Below the pieces are notes generated by a model. That model was not told the origin of the DNA. It saw nothing but the letters and a program-made list of their open reading frames with translations, and did no database searches. This document shows positions 32,849 to 45,384 of a stretch of DNA of 56,966 nucleotides, piece after piece. Every line of letters starts with the position of its first letter. The stretch's first letter is position 1. The stretch is taken from contig JAJSPD010000143.1 of the NCBI GenBank assembly GCA_021307315.1, positions 1-56,966 of the forward strand, read 5' to 3'. The position numbers and the translations under genes were made by a program. This DNA is from Bisporella sp. PMI_857 (Eukaryota > Ascomycota > Leotiomycetes > Helotiales > Helotiaceae).

Positions 32849-34513
32849 GTCTCAATGAATGATAATCATGACGGTGGCGATTACTAGGTGTTTAATTATT
32901 GGTCCTTTGGCGTTGCATTAGTCTTTCAACTTTCGAGACCAGGGATTCTTAATCTGCATAAGAAAGAATGCTTAGGGATGCTCTTACTTCTAGGGTACAT
33001 ATTGAATGCATACAACAGCGGACCATGGAAGCATATTAGCCGGATGTTTGCTGGTAGGGTGATGGCTACATAAAAGCGAGGCGATGTCATAGCAATCACC
33101 AAATATCGTATCTAATGATAACCAAAACTACCATTTCAGGGAGTTTGACATAACTTTTCACCTTGATATACTGTAAGCATGTTTGTAGGCTAGAGCGATT
33201 ATATTACTTATGCTGTTGGTTCGCTTTTATAAACATGCATTAGCCCATTCATTATTTCATATTTGACACACTCAGCCGCTGTAGCTTTTGTTAATTTAAA
33301 AATAAACAAAAATCCGTAGTCATTTGAGCTGCTCTTGGCGTCAAGACCCCTATTTTCATCACTCTAGATAGTTGATTCTATTAGCTCTACAATCAAATTC
33401 GTATGCCCTATTCTACAGCCTATTCTGTGATAAGATCACCTATAATCTATCCGTTTGTCACGCTATCTCACGTAATCATTTATACAAGTTCCCAGCTTAG
33501 TTATTGTAAGCTCCAGTTAGTAAAGGATGAATAAAAAGAACCCAGACATCTTCCAATTCTAATCCAGAGCTTTGCTTTTACCCATTCAGCCTCTTTGTGA
33601 TACTGGCTTCGTGTCAGTGTCCGTAAAGGCTTAATTGCAACATTCTGCACAGAATCGGGTTACAAAGGTTTGCACGCTCGCAGGTACCATCCTATGATAT
33701 AGTCAGCTACAAAAAAAACCTCTTTATTAGTCCTATACTCTTTATATCTGTGTATTAAGGCCTTTCCGTATCACGCGCCACTGTCGCTGGAGGATCGCAC
33801 TGGGAAGAATATAGCCGCCCTATCTAGCAATTCTCTTGTCCTAAGCGTCGTAGTAAACCAATATAGAAGTTCTTATCCTGCCCGTAAATTTTCGATCCTA
33901 CACCTGGTACAACGTGTCGCGTCGAAGTATATCGTACGTTGTGAATCGAGAGGAAGCTCTCGAGTCACCGGTTCGTAGTCTTGAGTTCGATGTGTATAAG
34001 GAAGCGCGTAGAGCAAAATCCGACTTGATTTCCTCGTGTCGATACCTTTTATGTTGAAAATCAGAGGTAATCTTGATCATTCGGATAGTATCGACGAGTG
34101 GACGTATTTTAAGATCAGTAATTGCCCCGGCTTTCATCCGACGCGCCAGCAAATCTATACCACCAAAGACTATAAAGTTAGTCAACTATAAGCTGTGATT
34201 GAACTCCTCTTTGGATCTCTAGGCTGTAGCCGCAGTACAGCTAGAAGGTTCGTAGCCAGCGCCACATATAAGCAGACTGATCCGACTTCGCTGGCTAGCT
34301 GCTGTAGCTTATATCCTGATACTACTATTCTGCTTTCTATGATCAGTTGCAAATAAGTGGTAATATCTGTCCGTAGTAGATGAGATCTTGTAATATGAGA
34401 AAGAAAGCCCCGCCGCTTCAGGAGAAACGGTCAGTGGAGTGTACTGATGTATTCAGTTTATTGGCAGGTGAGCAATTTAGAATGCTCCTAAGATGCCACT
34501 ATTTGTATTTCCA
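32849..34513. other. Gene-poor intergenic region
   Basis: About 1.66 kb. 32849-33900 is AT-rich with no coding signal. 33900-34330 is different: CpG-rich (many CGA/TCG), with a 95-codon open minus-strand stretch (33898-34185) that I do not recognise, then short hairpins ('gctgtagccgcagtacagc', 34222-34240). It could be a gene or transposon relic. No tRNA fold found. Confidence 0.5.
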
Positions 34514-37500
34514 TCAATATTTTATATCCACCAAGTCGATTCCAACAAATTCTCGTACGGCGATAATTTCCCGATTACCCTCGTCTTTTAAAATACGTTC
34601 CATGGCGCCACTGAGCTTGACAAATGCATCATCTTTCTTCTGCTCATCATGCAGAAGCTGGAACACATAATGTGGGATAAGAGACAGCTCGCCGTTCCTC
34701 CAGTCCAACGCTTCCTCTCCCATGGCATCAATTTCAGGCGCAAACTCCGCGTAGATTGCCTTCAATATGAGAGTGCATCGAATGTGGAAGGAGAAGTAGT
34801 CAAAGTTGAGTGCGTATGCCTCCTGAGAAACAAGAGTGCTCAGGGTATCTAGAAGCTGTATGTTTGTCAATGTACGGGTTTCTTCGAACTGCCTTGTCAA
34901 TTCTTTCTGCGATGCATTTTGACCGACATCTTTCGCAGCCATGGACCGGATCTGAGGAACTCTTCCGGTGATGTTGAGAACCGTAAGGCCCGAGAGTGAT
35001 AGTTCTAGCTCTGTCTGGGACGTGGAGTTGAGGATTTGCTCGATCTCAGGGAGTGTAGGCATTGAATGGCCGTGATCAAAACAGAACCGCTCCCAGAAGA
35101 CTTTCGACACCACTGAGACAGGAGCAATACCCCGCGACCGTATTTTACTGGGTGTTATCATGGATCCATTGGTGGTGGTTCTGCGCTGTTTTGTCATTGA
35201 AGTGACGCCTGTGGCACGTTCATATGAGCTAGAATACTGGGCAGGACTTTCAGGGAGACGATCTAGCCAGAATATGCGTTGATTCGAGTGAATTAAAATT
35301 AGAGCTTCCATATCTGGCCATTGAGGGAAATTGTCAACCTCATGCGTTAAGGCGTTGTACAGATGAGCGACAGCAACTATAGAAGGTTCAATGTCAGATC
35401 AAGTAGATTAACTGACATACATCTTTCAGAAATCTCGCTTACTCGTTGATCCCCACTGATTTGCAGTTTTTAGCCCAAGCTCATTCATGGTCAAAGAGAA
35501 TCGGAATATCATAAGACCACAGAGGAGGGGATTCCGGCGCAAATAATAGAATGGCTCCAGTTCTTGATCGATACCGTTTCTGCGGAAAAGATTTCTGCGA
35601 TCCGGCTCTGCGAAATCGCATGTGATCCAGCATTCAATTTCGTTCAAGGTTGTTTTAATAGCTGAGTGCTGTGGTACGAAAGTGTTTTTTGTAAAGTTGC
35701 AGTAGTTTCCCAGGGTGAAATTGATGCGCTTCCCCACCATCTGAAGCTCTTCGTGGCAACGAATGGCATCATTTTCTAAGATACAGCGGATGTCCACCTG
35801 AACCCGGGTTGCAAAGATCTGTAGGTCAAGCATCAGCATTCATAGATGTTAAGGGCCATGGTGATGGGGGATCCTACCAGCCATATAGGAACATGTCTCG
35901 TAGTCATCATTCGAATAATTCCAAGAGTAAATTCGTCTTCACCAGGAATGGAGAAATTCTCATTGTACTTCCTAATCGCTCTCATCATTGTGCCTTCTTG
36001 TAAGAGTTCATGCGCTATTCGCTTATCCCGAAGCATCTTGCCTTTAACGTCGCTAGGCCGATAGTCCACATTCTCTTGTAAGAAATCTACTACAGTGGGA
36101 ACCTTGCCTGGAGGACAGAGATGGAGCCTTTGATGTTTGTTAGCGGCATTCATCCTCGAAGCTCCCTTCGTTAGGGTGCCACGGGAAGAACTAACCAGGC
36201 TTCCAGGGCATTGTTTATATCCATACAGACCCACTGCATCTCATCATAGAATTGCTCATCCATGACCTCAATATTGTCTGCATATTTTTTTTCAGCCTGG
36301 GCATAATCCACACTACAACATGAGCAAATTAGCTTTGTCAAACAAGGAAGGTCTCTGAAGCTAAGACGTGGTTCATGAGGTATCTCTATATCTCCATAAT
36401 ATTGCTGAGAGATAGAACTCCAATGAGGAGATTTTATCCCGAGACAAGTAGAGTTGTTCATGAAAAAGTCTCGAAATAGGGAGTTTACTCTCCACCCGAG
36501 TTGCTTACTGGGCCAATCCACGGTCGAAAAAAAGCAAATGCGCCATTGCTTGATATTGCCGAAGAGGGTCTCTACTCGGGATCTGCGATAGAAGTTCCTT
36601 TTCCGCTCTTTGGAATAATTCAAAAGCAGTGTTTGTAACAAGAGACACCGCGGATAAAGCCAAGAGACCATCTTGGTAATCGCACCACCGCTCCTGGATG
36701 TATTCTCGTACAGAATTGAAATCTTTGAAGAAACAGTAGATCATGAAGTAGAGATCGCCATCGCCATTCAGATCAGATTTATCGATTCCCTTCAGCTGGA
36801 AGTCCCATGCATCAAGTGTAGTAGCTTTCTGAGATGACTTTAAGGTGTTTTTACCCTTGCCCTTTCCCTTTCCCTTTCCCTTACTCTTACTCCCTTTCCC
36901 TTTCCCTTTGCCATTGCTGTTCTTGGATTCCGTTGCCTTATTCAAGCCCGCATCCTCCTTGTCGCTCTCCTCGTTGCTCGTCCATGTTCGATCATTTACG
37001 GGAGTAGAAGACCCCTCTACTTCTAAAGAAATAAAGAGATTGTTGAAGGCGACGTCTGAGCGGCTGTGTGCAGGAGCAGCTTTACTGACTACACGAGTCT
37101 TTACGCTATTCTTGGAAAGCGTTGCAGCTTTATCGAACGCGTTCAAAGCGCTCTCCAATACCACCAAGTAGTGAGCATGACCTGCCTCAGCTTTTGCACT
37201 CCCAGAGCCGGTTGCTTTGTAGAAAGCGGAGGCTTCCTTTCTTTGAACGATTAAGTCTCGAAGCAATACATGAAGGTATGTGGGTAACAACCGCCCATGA
37301 GATATCAGAAACTAGAGGCCGTCAGTAGAACTAGATGTGGTTCGAAATTCATATGAAAGGTCTATGCTAAGAGCTAGATATACCCCATGAAATAAATGAG
37401 GCCTATGGTAGTCTGTCTAATTGCTGCTTATTCCGTGAGATCTGGAAGAAAGTAGACCAGTCATGAACTTGATCCATCACCTTGCAGGACTAGATCGCTA

Positions 37501-37724
37501 TATTGCTCAGGACAACAATTTGTGCCATCCGTAAGCCAAGGAATCTTTGAAAAATGCCTACAAACCTCTACTATATTTGGAATTCTGTTGATGGGGATTT
37601 CATGGTCCGGCCCCTCCTTGATGTAGCTGTTCCCCCCAATATCCTTTACACTATCCTTCAGCCAGGAAAGAACCTTTTGCTCCTTGGCTTTGTATGCTCT
37701 GTAGGTATCAAAAATCTGATACAT
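34514..37724 (-). CDS. DUF6604-domain protein, six exons
   Basis: Modelled exons (minus strand): 37724-37566, 37311-36509, 36360-36196, 36127-35878, 35818-35443, 35376-34514; total 2,616 nt, 871 residues, phases consistent. The N-terminus ('IFDTYRAYKAKEQKVLSWL') and the following 'LPTYLHVLLRDLIVQRKEAS' match the DUF6604 layout. Then come a disordered Lys/Gly-rich insert (runs of GK/SK, encoded at 36845-36915), a helical segment ('FFKDFNSVREYIQERWCDY'), and a C-terminal half with 'RHVPIWLIFATRVQVDIRC'. DUF6604 proteins are widespread in ascomycetes and of unknown function, so I assign none. Introns 3-5 are secure. The first and second (donors GTTTGT and GTAAGC) are the only phase-compatible choices I found and are less certain. 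Confidence 0.75.
36845..36915 (-). repeat. Coding GK/SK repeat
   Basis: A tandem 'cctttc/cctttg' hexamer run encodes alternating Gly-Lys with Ser-Lys interruptions inside the DUF6604 protein. A highly basic flexible linker could bind nucleic acid or act as a nuclear signal; that is inference. Copy number is likely variable between strains. Confidence 0.85.
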
Positions 37725-39516
37725 GACTAAAGCTGCGTCAGGCGAGCACTTAATTTGAATTGTGCTGAGAGGACGAAGAGAACCATAGATGTCCTAGCAC
37801 AGTTGTCGAGGTGTACTCCTGAAATTCAGAGATACGATCTCGCATTGTTGGTTGAAACGTAGCTAGCATTCAAGGATTTCAAACGGGGTGCCTCTTGATG
37901 AGGATATGAGGCGTACGTATCAGGCCAACCAATGGAGGCACGTGATAATCACGTAAGTGCTTCAGTGTGATGGAAAAGTCTCAACCCCCCCCGGTCTCAA
38001 CTGTGCTTTCATGGCGGAAGAGGTTCATTTAAGTAATCACATGCTCAAGAGAAGAGGCTTCTTATTCCTTTCAGGTTTGAATTGCACTCGTGACCGATGG
38101 CGACTTGAGATTGCGTAACTATTCCCTTGTCGCGTTATGATCATATATCACTTTACTTTTTTACTGTAGACCTTTACTGATAATGGGGATGCCCCATCAT
38201 AGCCAAGAGCTCTTGAACCTCTGTCTTTGCTAATAACATGAATGATGAGTTGGTGGCCTGAATCCTCAGGTCCGGATCGGGGCTCAATGCTACTGGCCCA
38301 ACCTCACCTTACGTACTACTACAGTACTGTTCCCACCAGTCCTGTCCAAGTTACTGTAAGAATAGAAAGATCCAAGATCCGACCGCGGGAAATTTAAGAG
38401 TATGGCGTCCTTAGGCCCCGAAACTTGGCGCCTTATCTCAACCCTTTATCTTGGCTTTTTGCATTTCATTACTTTGCAAACCAAAACGCTATTCTTATAA
38501 GGATCCTCATTGAATCTTCCTGATGGGAGAGATACACCGGTAACTAAGGTATGCCTCCTTTACCTAGGACCCGAAACATTGTATAATTCTGGGGGGATCC
38601 CCTCCATAAATCACCAGGCCCAGCGCCTCCCCCACAAAAACATGACGTCCTTGTGTTCTAGTCCTGTAAAATCTCCCATGGTTTCTCTTCATTTCATTCG
38701 AGAGAACTACGAAAGGTAGCTAACTTACTGTACCGTATTGGAACGGTATCCTCGACAGTCCCGTACACCTTAGCGCGGCACAGTTTTCTTGCTTACTCGC
38801 CACAATTAAGTAACAAAATAGGAATGACGCCATCCGCCCGAGCGAGGATTTTCTCAAGTCTGTGGGAACTTTACAGAGTAAGGCCTTGTCTGGCCCCTCC
38901 TTGCAGGCATTCTAGGTACAGTACTTACCCACTCAGTTTTTGCCTATGGCATGCTAAGTTCAAGCCACTTCGGCGCCCTCGCCCCATTTTCCATGAGCTA
39001 ATCACCGGCTCGTCTGATAGGCTGTTCTAGTCCTGTAGCGTACGTACAAAAATATACAGTACTATGCGGTACTGTGGACAATAGCAGTACAGTAGTAATA
39101 GCTCTAGTTGTCATGGTTGCTGGCAAGTGACCTTGTCCTGTATATTCCCTTCCTCATCCAATCCCATTCTATTCCCCATGTGCAGTCCGTCTGACCCACT
39201 TTGCCTTAGTACACTACATCCAGACATTTCAACCACATTCAAGGCCAACTTTCTTTTTCCTCGTCTTATTAATTCCTACCCCGTTCGGCCACCCCGTCCT
39301 GCTTCCACCTTCCTTCTCTCTCTGATCCTCTCATCTCTATCTTGTCCTACCTACATTGCATCTTCTCTGTAACTCATACCATAATCAGACAGCTGGCGAA
39401 GCAAACGGAATTCGGTTGTAAGAGTTCGTCGAATCACCATTAATGCTGGCCCCGAAACGTCTATCTCCAGCTCACTTTATTCCTTACTGCCCAATCATCC
39501 ATTTTCCATCTAGAAA
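37725..39516. other. Divergent intergenic region, DUF6604 / permease
   Basis: About 1.8 kb between two divergent starts. It holds several TACAGTAC-type palindromes (38321-38330, 39055-39075, and partial copies), 'gtaccgtattggaacggta', which is an inverted repeat (38729-38749), and CT-rich leader sequence before the permease ATG (39517). The last about 400 bp are probably a long 5' leader. No coding exon recognised. Confidence 0.55.
38321..38330. promoter_or_regulatory. Palindrome ACAGTACTGT
   Basis: Perfect 10-bp palindrome about 1.2 kb upstream of the permease start, identical to the end of the array at 12880-12904. A related split form, ACAGTAC-TATGCG-GTACTGT, lies at 39058-39077. The regulator is unknown. 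Confidence 0.35.
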
Positions 39517-41582
39517 ATGGCGTTGAGAGAAAAACACTCGTCTGCTGATGAAGCGAACCTCAAGCAGACACCTGATAACATATCAATCACTAGAAGCGGC
39601 AATAACATTGATGTGGAAGATGGTAAGAAAGGTGGATATGGGTCAAGCAACACAGTTGCTGGAGGCCGAATCGCCCCCGTCCTTCCACATCTGAGCGGTT
39701 ACGATTTCGGTTCAGATGATTCTGGCTCTGATATTCTGGGAAAACAGATCGAACTGGAAGTAGGCAATGATATCCAGTACCGGACCTGTTCGTGGGAAAA
39801 GGTAAGCTAACTTTCACGTGGTCAGATATGATGGTTTGCAGCTGCCTCTCCATATATCCCTAGTGTACAGAGGACCATGATGACACAGAAATTCGGATTG
39901 AGAAATGGTTTATTGGCAATAGATCAAATTTATAATCTAAATTGTCAAGCTCAGTAGGATCATGCGAAATAGTTTATCACATGCACTTGCTTATTTTGAC
40001 CACTTACGATCTCGTACAAACGAAGGCTGACCTACATCTCGCAGACGGCCGCCTTGCTCTTCTCCGAATACATCTGCTTAGCTATTATGTCATTCCCTTG
40101 GTCTTATAGCATCCTGGGACTAGTCCCCGGCCTCATTCTGACCGCTTTTGTGGCTGCGGTCGTTCTCTACACTTCTCTTATTGTCTGGTAAGCAACTCTA
40201 TGTCAAGCTCTCTAAGTTTGCTCTAACAGAGACCCAGGGAATTCTGCCTCCGCCACCCAGAGGTTCGTGACGTCTGCGATATTGGCCAGATGCTATTCTG
40301 GGGCAAAACTTGGGCGTGGTATGCAACAGCCATCATGTTCATTCTCAACAACTGCTTCATTCAAGTACGAGCTCCCATCTCTTGCGAGATACCTCATTTT
40401 CCTAATGGCCATAGGCTCTGCACGTTCTTGTTACTGCTAAGTATTTAAACACAATCACCAACCATAGTCAGTGCACCGTCGTGTTTGCAGTCGTGTCGAC
40501 AATCATTTGCTGGTTGTGTTCTTTACCACGAACCTTTAGTGCCCTCTCGAGGCTGGCTACTGCATCAGCATTCTTCACGTTCATCTCTGTTCTTCTAGCT
40601 GCAGTCTTTGCTGGGGTGGAATCCCACCCATTGGGGTACAACCCAAACCCAAATGCTGTTGACCCCAAAACTGGCTTGCCTGTTCCGAGCGGCGATCCAA
40701 TTGTAACCGCAATTCCCGTTGCAGGAACTACATTTGTCATGGGAATGAACGCTTTCCTCAACATAAGCTATACTTTCATTGGTCAAATCACCTTACCATC
40801 CTTCATTGCAGAGATGAAAGATCCTCGCGACTTTCCCAAGGCACTTTGGGCTGTCACTATTTGCGAAATCATTGTTTTCAGCATTGTTGGGGGCGTGGTC
40901 TACGGTTTTACAGGAAATCAATATATGACTGCTCCTGCTTTTGGCTCTCTTGGAAATGAGGTAAGTCTATTTCTGCTCCACCGGTCTCACGAGCAATGAG
41001 TAAATTTTCTGCTGACACTTTTATCGCCAGGTTTATAAGAAAGTAGCATTCTCTTTCATGATCCCAACCTTAATCTTCCTTGGTGTTCTTTACGCATCTG
41101 TTAGCTCACGCTTCATATTCTTCCGAGTCTTCGAAGGAACCCGCCATAAGACTAGTCATACCGTCGTAGGCTGGGCTTCATGGGCTGGTATCCTTGCTGC
41201 CACATGGGTCGCAGCATTCATCATCGTGGGTGCGAATCAACCGATAGTTTTATCTCACTTCTAACAGTTAGTCTAGGCCGAGGTCATTCCATTCTTCTCG
41301 GACCTTCTGTCCCTCATGTCCTCGCTCTTTGATTCCTTTTTTGGGTTCATCTTCTGGGGCGTTGCCTATATTCGCATGAGACGCGTAGATGGCAACCATA
41401 ACGGACTCATATATCCAAAGACGCCATATGGATATGCTATGTTCGCTTTGAATGTATGCATTATCATCATCGGATTCTTCTTTCTATTGGCCGGGACGTA
41501 TACTAGCGTGCAGAGTATCATTGATGGTTACAAAGCCGGTGCAGTCGGTGGCGTGTTTACCTGTGCTAGTAATGGCATCTAA
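39517..41582 (+). CDS. AAAP-family amino-acid permease (Mtr/AVT-like)
   Basis: Exons 39517-39801, 40045-40187, 40238-40364, 40415-40960, 41031-41225, 41277-41582; total 1,602 nt, 533 residues. Splice phases all agree. A hydrophilic cytosolic N-tail of about 95 residues is followed by about 11 TM segments. The first TM has 'FSEYICLAIMSFPWSYSILG', resembling the 'G(I/V)LSFPW' substrate-site helix of the AAAP/Aa_trans family. Others include 'LVTAKYLNTIT' and 'ISYTFIGQITLPSFIAEMKDPRDFPKAL', cut here into recognisable blocks. Neurospora Mtr (neutral amino acid uptake) is the nearest described type by memory. Likely plasma membrane, proton symport. Substrate not predictable. Confidence 0.9.
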
Positions 41583-42320
41583 ACGGACATAACGGGTAGA
41601 ATTTCGGTACGGAACTTTGTTGGGAATACCTGGAATAGTGAATGCTATAGGAGCGTATGTTATTGGTAGCGTAGCGGGCTAGATTCACTATACAATAGCT
41701 TTGAGTTGTGTGGATTGTCTGCGAGCCTAGAGAATTTATAACGTTATATAGCTGAGCAGGCAACTAACCCGTCTGGTCATCGCCTTCATAGACGATACGT
41801 TTACTGTCCAAATGCCATCATGCGTTCCCCAGTTTGTACCATTTATTCGCTCGCTAAGTAAACGGGTCGGAATGCGCCTCATTGTCGGGTTTCCACTGTA
41901 GGACAAAGCAAGTGAGCCATTAGTAGATGGTGGTGTGGCCCCCTGCCATCAAAATTCTTGAGGCACACTGGCGGAGGCTATAAGCCCAGGTCCCTAAGCC
42001 TTTTCAATGATCGGACGGTATGACACACTCAAGAACAGGTCCAAAGCAAAAGGTATCTGATTTTAAATTGACTAGTAGATACTTGGGAGTTTGCTCAACG
42101 CACTTTGGCAGAACATACTTTCTGCGCTAATGGTTGCTATGACCCTGTGGTGAAGCTGGACATTGCAGAGAATCGGAGAGACTTCCAAGTCAACTATGAG
42201 GCAGCCTACGTCTTCTTCATGGCTCCTTCACTCGAGATTCCGTCTGTAATGCATTGGAGTGCTTGATGGCTCGTCTCTGCCGGGACACTTAACCCCAGAT
42301 TAGACACATAAAGCATATAT
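41583..42320. other. Convergent intergenic region, permease / NIP30
   Basis: About 740 bp between two 3' ends. No open frame of interest and no repeat. Probably 3' UTRs plus spacer. Confidence 0.6.
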
Positions 42321-43120
42321 TTACCATTCGTCTTCGTCTGAGCCATAATCCACCAAGCCAAGACCGGTTTTTGTGTTGGTAATACTGGCATTCGATTTTT
42401 CAATGGTGCTTCCGGCCTCTGGCTTTCGAATCCTTTCCCGCGGCTCTTTACTCGACTTTATGTTCTTATCTTTTATGGTGGCAGCCTGCAAATTTGCTAA
42501 CGAGGCTGTTACAGGAATCGAGAACTTGGCAGCATCACCAGCGGTTGAGGTCCGACGAAGCTTCACTCCCTTCAAGACTTCCTTTTCCTTCACACGTTTA
42601 CGTTTTCGTCCACCAGCAGGCCATTGCTCTTCTCCAATAGGGAAGCCTTCCTCCGCGACAGCGTCTCCTGTTCTTGCTCTCTTATCAGCCTCCTCTTGCT
42701 GTCTCCGAAACGCCTCCAAGCCTTCCCTCATCTCCTCCTTTACCCTCGCCTCTTCTTTTCTTGTGCTCTCGAGCACCGAGTCCAGAAACTCGATCTCATC
42801 CTCATCTAGGCTCCTGAATTGATTTTTGATTCGATTGGCTTCCTCAAATGCGTCTTGCTTGGCAGCTATTTATCCAACGCACCCCTACGTGATCAGCCTA
42901 GGTCTCTCTCTTTCTGAAAGACTTGTATCACAAATCACAAATGGGGGGAAATACCTTTGTTAGCCTCGAGAATTTCAAAAAGACTGCGTCCGTCCATGGG
43001 TTGTGTTTCTGCGACCTTACGAGCACGGTTAGCTTCTATTTCTTTGTGCGCAGCATGCCAGGCATCGTCGCGCTCGATCGGATTGTCATTTGTACCACCA
43101 GAGATGAACCCTGAAGACAT
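42321..43120 (-). CDS. NIP30/FAM192A-family nuclear protein
   Basis: Two exons: 43120-42955 and 42865-42321; total 711 nt, 236 residues; the intron is 89 bp with GTATTT donor and ATAG acceptor. The start 'MSSGFISGGTNDNPIERDD' is the family signature. It is followed by 'GRSLFEILEANK' joined across the intron to 'AAKQDAFEEANRIKNQFRS', and 'LDEDEIEFLDSVLE', all NIP30 N-terminal (PF10187) features. The rest is charged with a basic stretch (KRKRVKEKE) and ends in an acidic 'DYGSDEDEW'. In animals FAM192A/PIP30 binds the proteasome activator PA28-gamma; the fungal role is unknown. Nuclear by inference. Confidence 0.88.
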
Positions 43121-43683
43121 GATTGTTGTTAATTTGGAAGACGGAATTTCGTGAAGGGTCGAGGATGTGTACAAGCCAATACCGGGGCGGGGGTATAGCC
43201 CTGCCTGTTAGCTAAAGTTGCACCTCGCATCTTTGTTCAATCACGCCCACGGTACAGAATTCCTGGGATAGTTCCACTAACATGTATGAAGCCCGACTAC
43301 AGTCTTTATCTATCTCTCCCCTCGGTTGCTGTTTCAAGTACTTCTGGATCTTTCAAGTGTGTCACTTTACCTCTCCAGTAAATTAATATACCCCTCCCTT
43401 AGCTCACACCATTTCGCTCACGGAATTGAGTGGAAACAAAGGCATCGACTAAGGTCACAGAGTTGGGTTTCCTCTCTTCTACATATGGGATACTGTAGCG
43501 TTGGCCTGCTTGCATTCACAAAGGCCGTGGGCTTACAGGCTTATAGCCCTTTGCTTTGGAACCTCCTGCCAATCCTAGGCCCGAATAATCTTTTAGTTTC
43601 TCTTCCAAAGATTCAGGTCGCTCATCTGCCACCATTTGACCGCATGACTAGCTGCTCATTGGCTAAATAATTATCCCCTTGCA
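43121..43683. other. Intergenic region before the reductase pseudogene
   Basis: About 560 bp. It holds the NIP30 promoter and perhaps the decayed 5' exon of the following pseudogene: a sequence like an intron end ('attatccccttgcag', 43670-43684) precedes the recognisable reductase. No intact start found. Confidence 0.45.
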
Positions 43684-44520
43684 GGAAGGCATATAAACTC
43701 AATACTGGCTCTGGTATTTCAGCTCTGGGTTTCGGGACTTGGCAGCCCCAGCCTAACGAAGTTGAGACGGTCGTAGAGATTGCCTTGTGGAAGGGATACT
43801 CCCGTATTGACACTTTGCATATGGAAACAAAGTTGGAGTCAGTACTGGAATCAAGAAACTCAGGTGTTCCGCGTGAGAAGATCTAGGTAGCCACGAAATT
43901 TGAAAACACCTGGCACCATCGAGTTGCCGATGGCATAGACTCGTCGTTGGAGTTGGGTACGGATTACGTTGATCTGTATCCCATGAATTAGCCTTCGAGC
44001 GCTGATCCTGATGATCCATCGAACATCTTCGAGATTGGGACTTCAAGACGTGGCAAGAAATGCAGAAACTGCATGCCACGGGCAAGGTCCGCAGCGTTGG
44101 GGTCCCAAACTTCGCCATGGAGAATTAGGAGACATTGGCAAATGATCCTTCTACAGCGGCTCGTATGCCTTGCCACTCCAAAAACTTGTGTGGTACTAAC
44201 CTATCGAAGATCATTCCTGCCGTGAACCAAATTGAATTGCATTCAAACAACCCATCACCAAAGTTGGTTGCATACAATAGCGCCAAAGGCATCCGCACCA
44301 CCGGTTACTCGTATCTTGCTTGCGTGAGGCATTCAAAAGGGATGGGCAGTCATTCCCAGGTCTGTAAACAAGAACCATATTGAGGTAAATTTCGAGCTGC
44401 ATTGCTGGGAATCGACTGATGAGGAGGCTAAGCAATTAGATAAGCCACCAGACATATTTAGGGTATGCTGAGATGATTGGTTACTCGTCACGGCCTTTCT
44501 GGGGACGATGATTAGACTCA
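43684..44520 (+). pseudogene. Aldo-keto reductase pseudogene
   Basis: Translated pieces match an aldo-keto reductase along its length: 'LNTGSGISALGFGTWQPQP' (N-terminal strand-loop), 'VETVVEIALWKGYSRID', 'LELGTDYVDLYPMN', 'IIPAVNQIELHSNNPSPKL' and 'VIPRSVNKNHIE' with a C-terminal 'TDEEAKQL'. In-frame stops break it after 'VPREKI' (TAG, 43886-43888), at the Trp of the usual 'MHWP' motif (TAG), and later; at least one frame change also lies between 44000 and 44110. The usual Asp-x-x-x-Tyr active site is also altered (RIDTLHM). A former oxidoreductase of unknown substrate, no longer functional. Confidence 0.8.
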
Positions 44521-45384
44521 CAGCTCATGGTGGACAATACCCAGGAAACTACCTATGTCTGCACCGAGATGTCAGATTATACAGCCCGGTTGCAGACTCC
44601 GTATAACAGCTGGTTCTCTGGTTCTTTGCAGCTTGTGCCTTTCAGCCATCTCGCTTCTGCTTGGTCAATGGCTCATTTCTGACAATACGTTCGGCTACTT
44701 GGATATGTAATCACGTTATTTGATGGAAAGAATCGCTTGATGGTAGGATGCAGGGGCTCGAGCGAGAGGCTGCCATTTTGGTGGCATTACTGTGGATGGA
44801 ATATCATTTCCATTACCCTGGAACGCCATCACTCGACTATTCGTGTACATGTTTTATACATCCATGTCTTCTTCGCTCTCCAATCCTCAGTTGCGACTTA
44901 AGCCTTGAGGAATCACCTTTTGCTGAAAAATGGTGCTCTCAATATTGAGGTGAAGTCTGGCACGACCTGTAAGAATTGAAATAAACGCAAATCGAATCAA
45001 TGAGATCAATCGTTGAAGACTTTATTATCTAAAAGTCCAAACCCAGGCATGGCAGCACATCAAGATGGTCCATAAACTTCTCTGTATTCTGCTCGGCCAA
45101 TCATGGTGACCAGCCAACTTTTGGATCCCACTTTATCTACCATTGGCGTGGAAATTTACCCAACCTGCCAGGAATCGCAAATCCCTATGTCCATGACCAG
45201 GGCCAAGATTCATCCATGTTCTGTATGATGTCAGTCTCTACCATTCCTGATGTTCCTATCGCCTCAAGGTGTTTTATCACCTACAAGCGCCAAACTTCAA
45301 ACCCCCTTAGATTCATAATGAATTAGTGATTGTCTATTACTCTCAAATCCCCTCGACGCTATATATCACACGACCGTGCAAGTC
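44521..45384. other. Intergenic region before the Kelch gene
   Basis: About 860 bp; presumably the Kelch promoter and leader. No coding signal and no repeat noticed. The ORF-like stretch at 44748-44948 has no domain. Confidence 0.5.
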
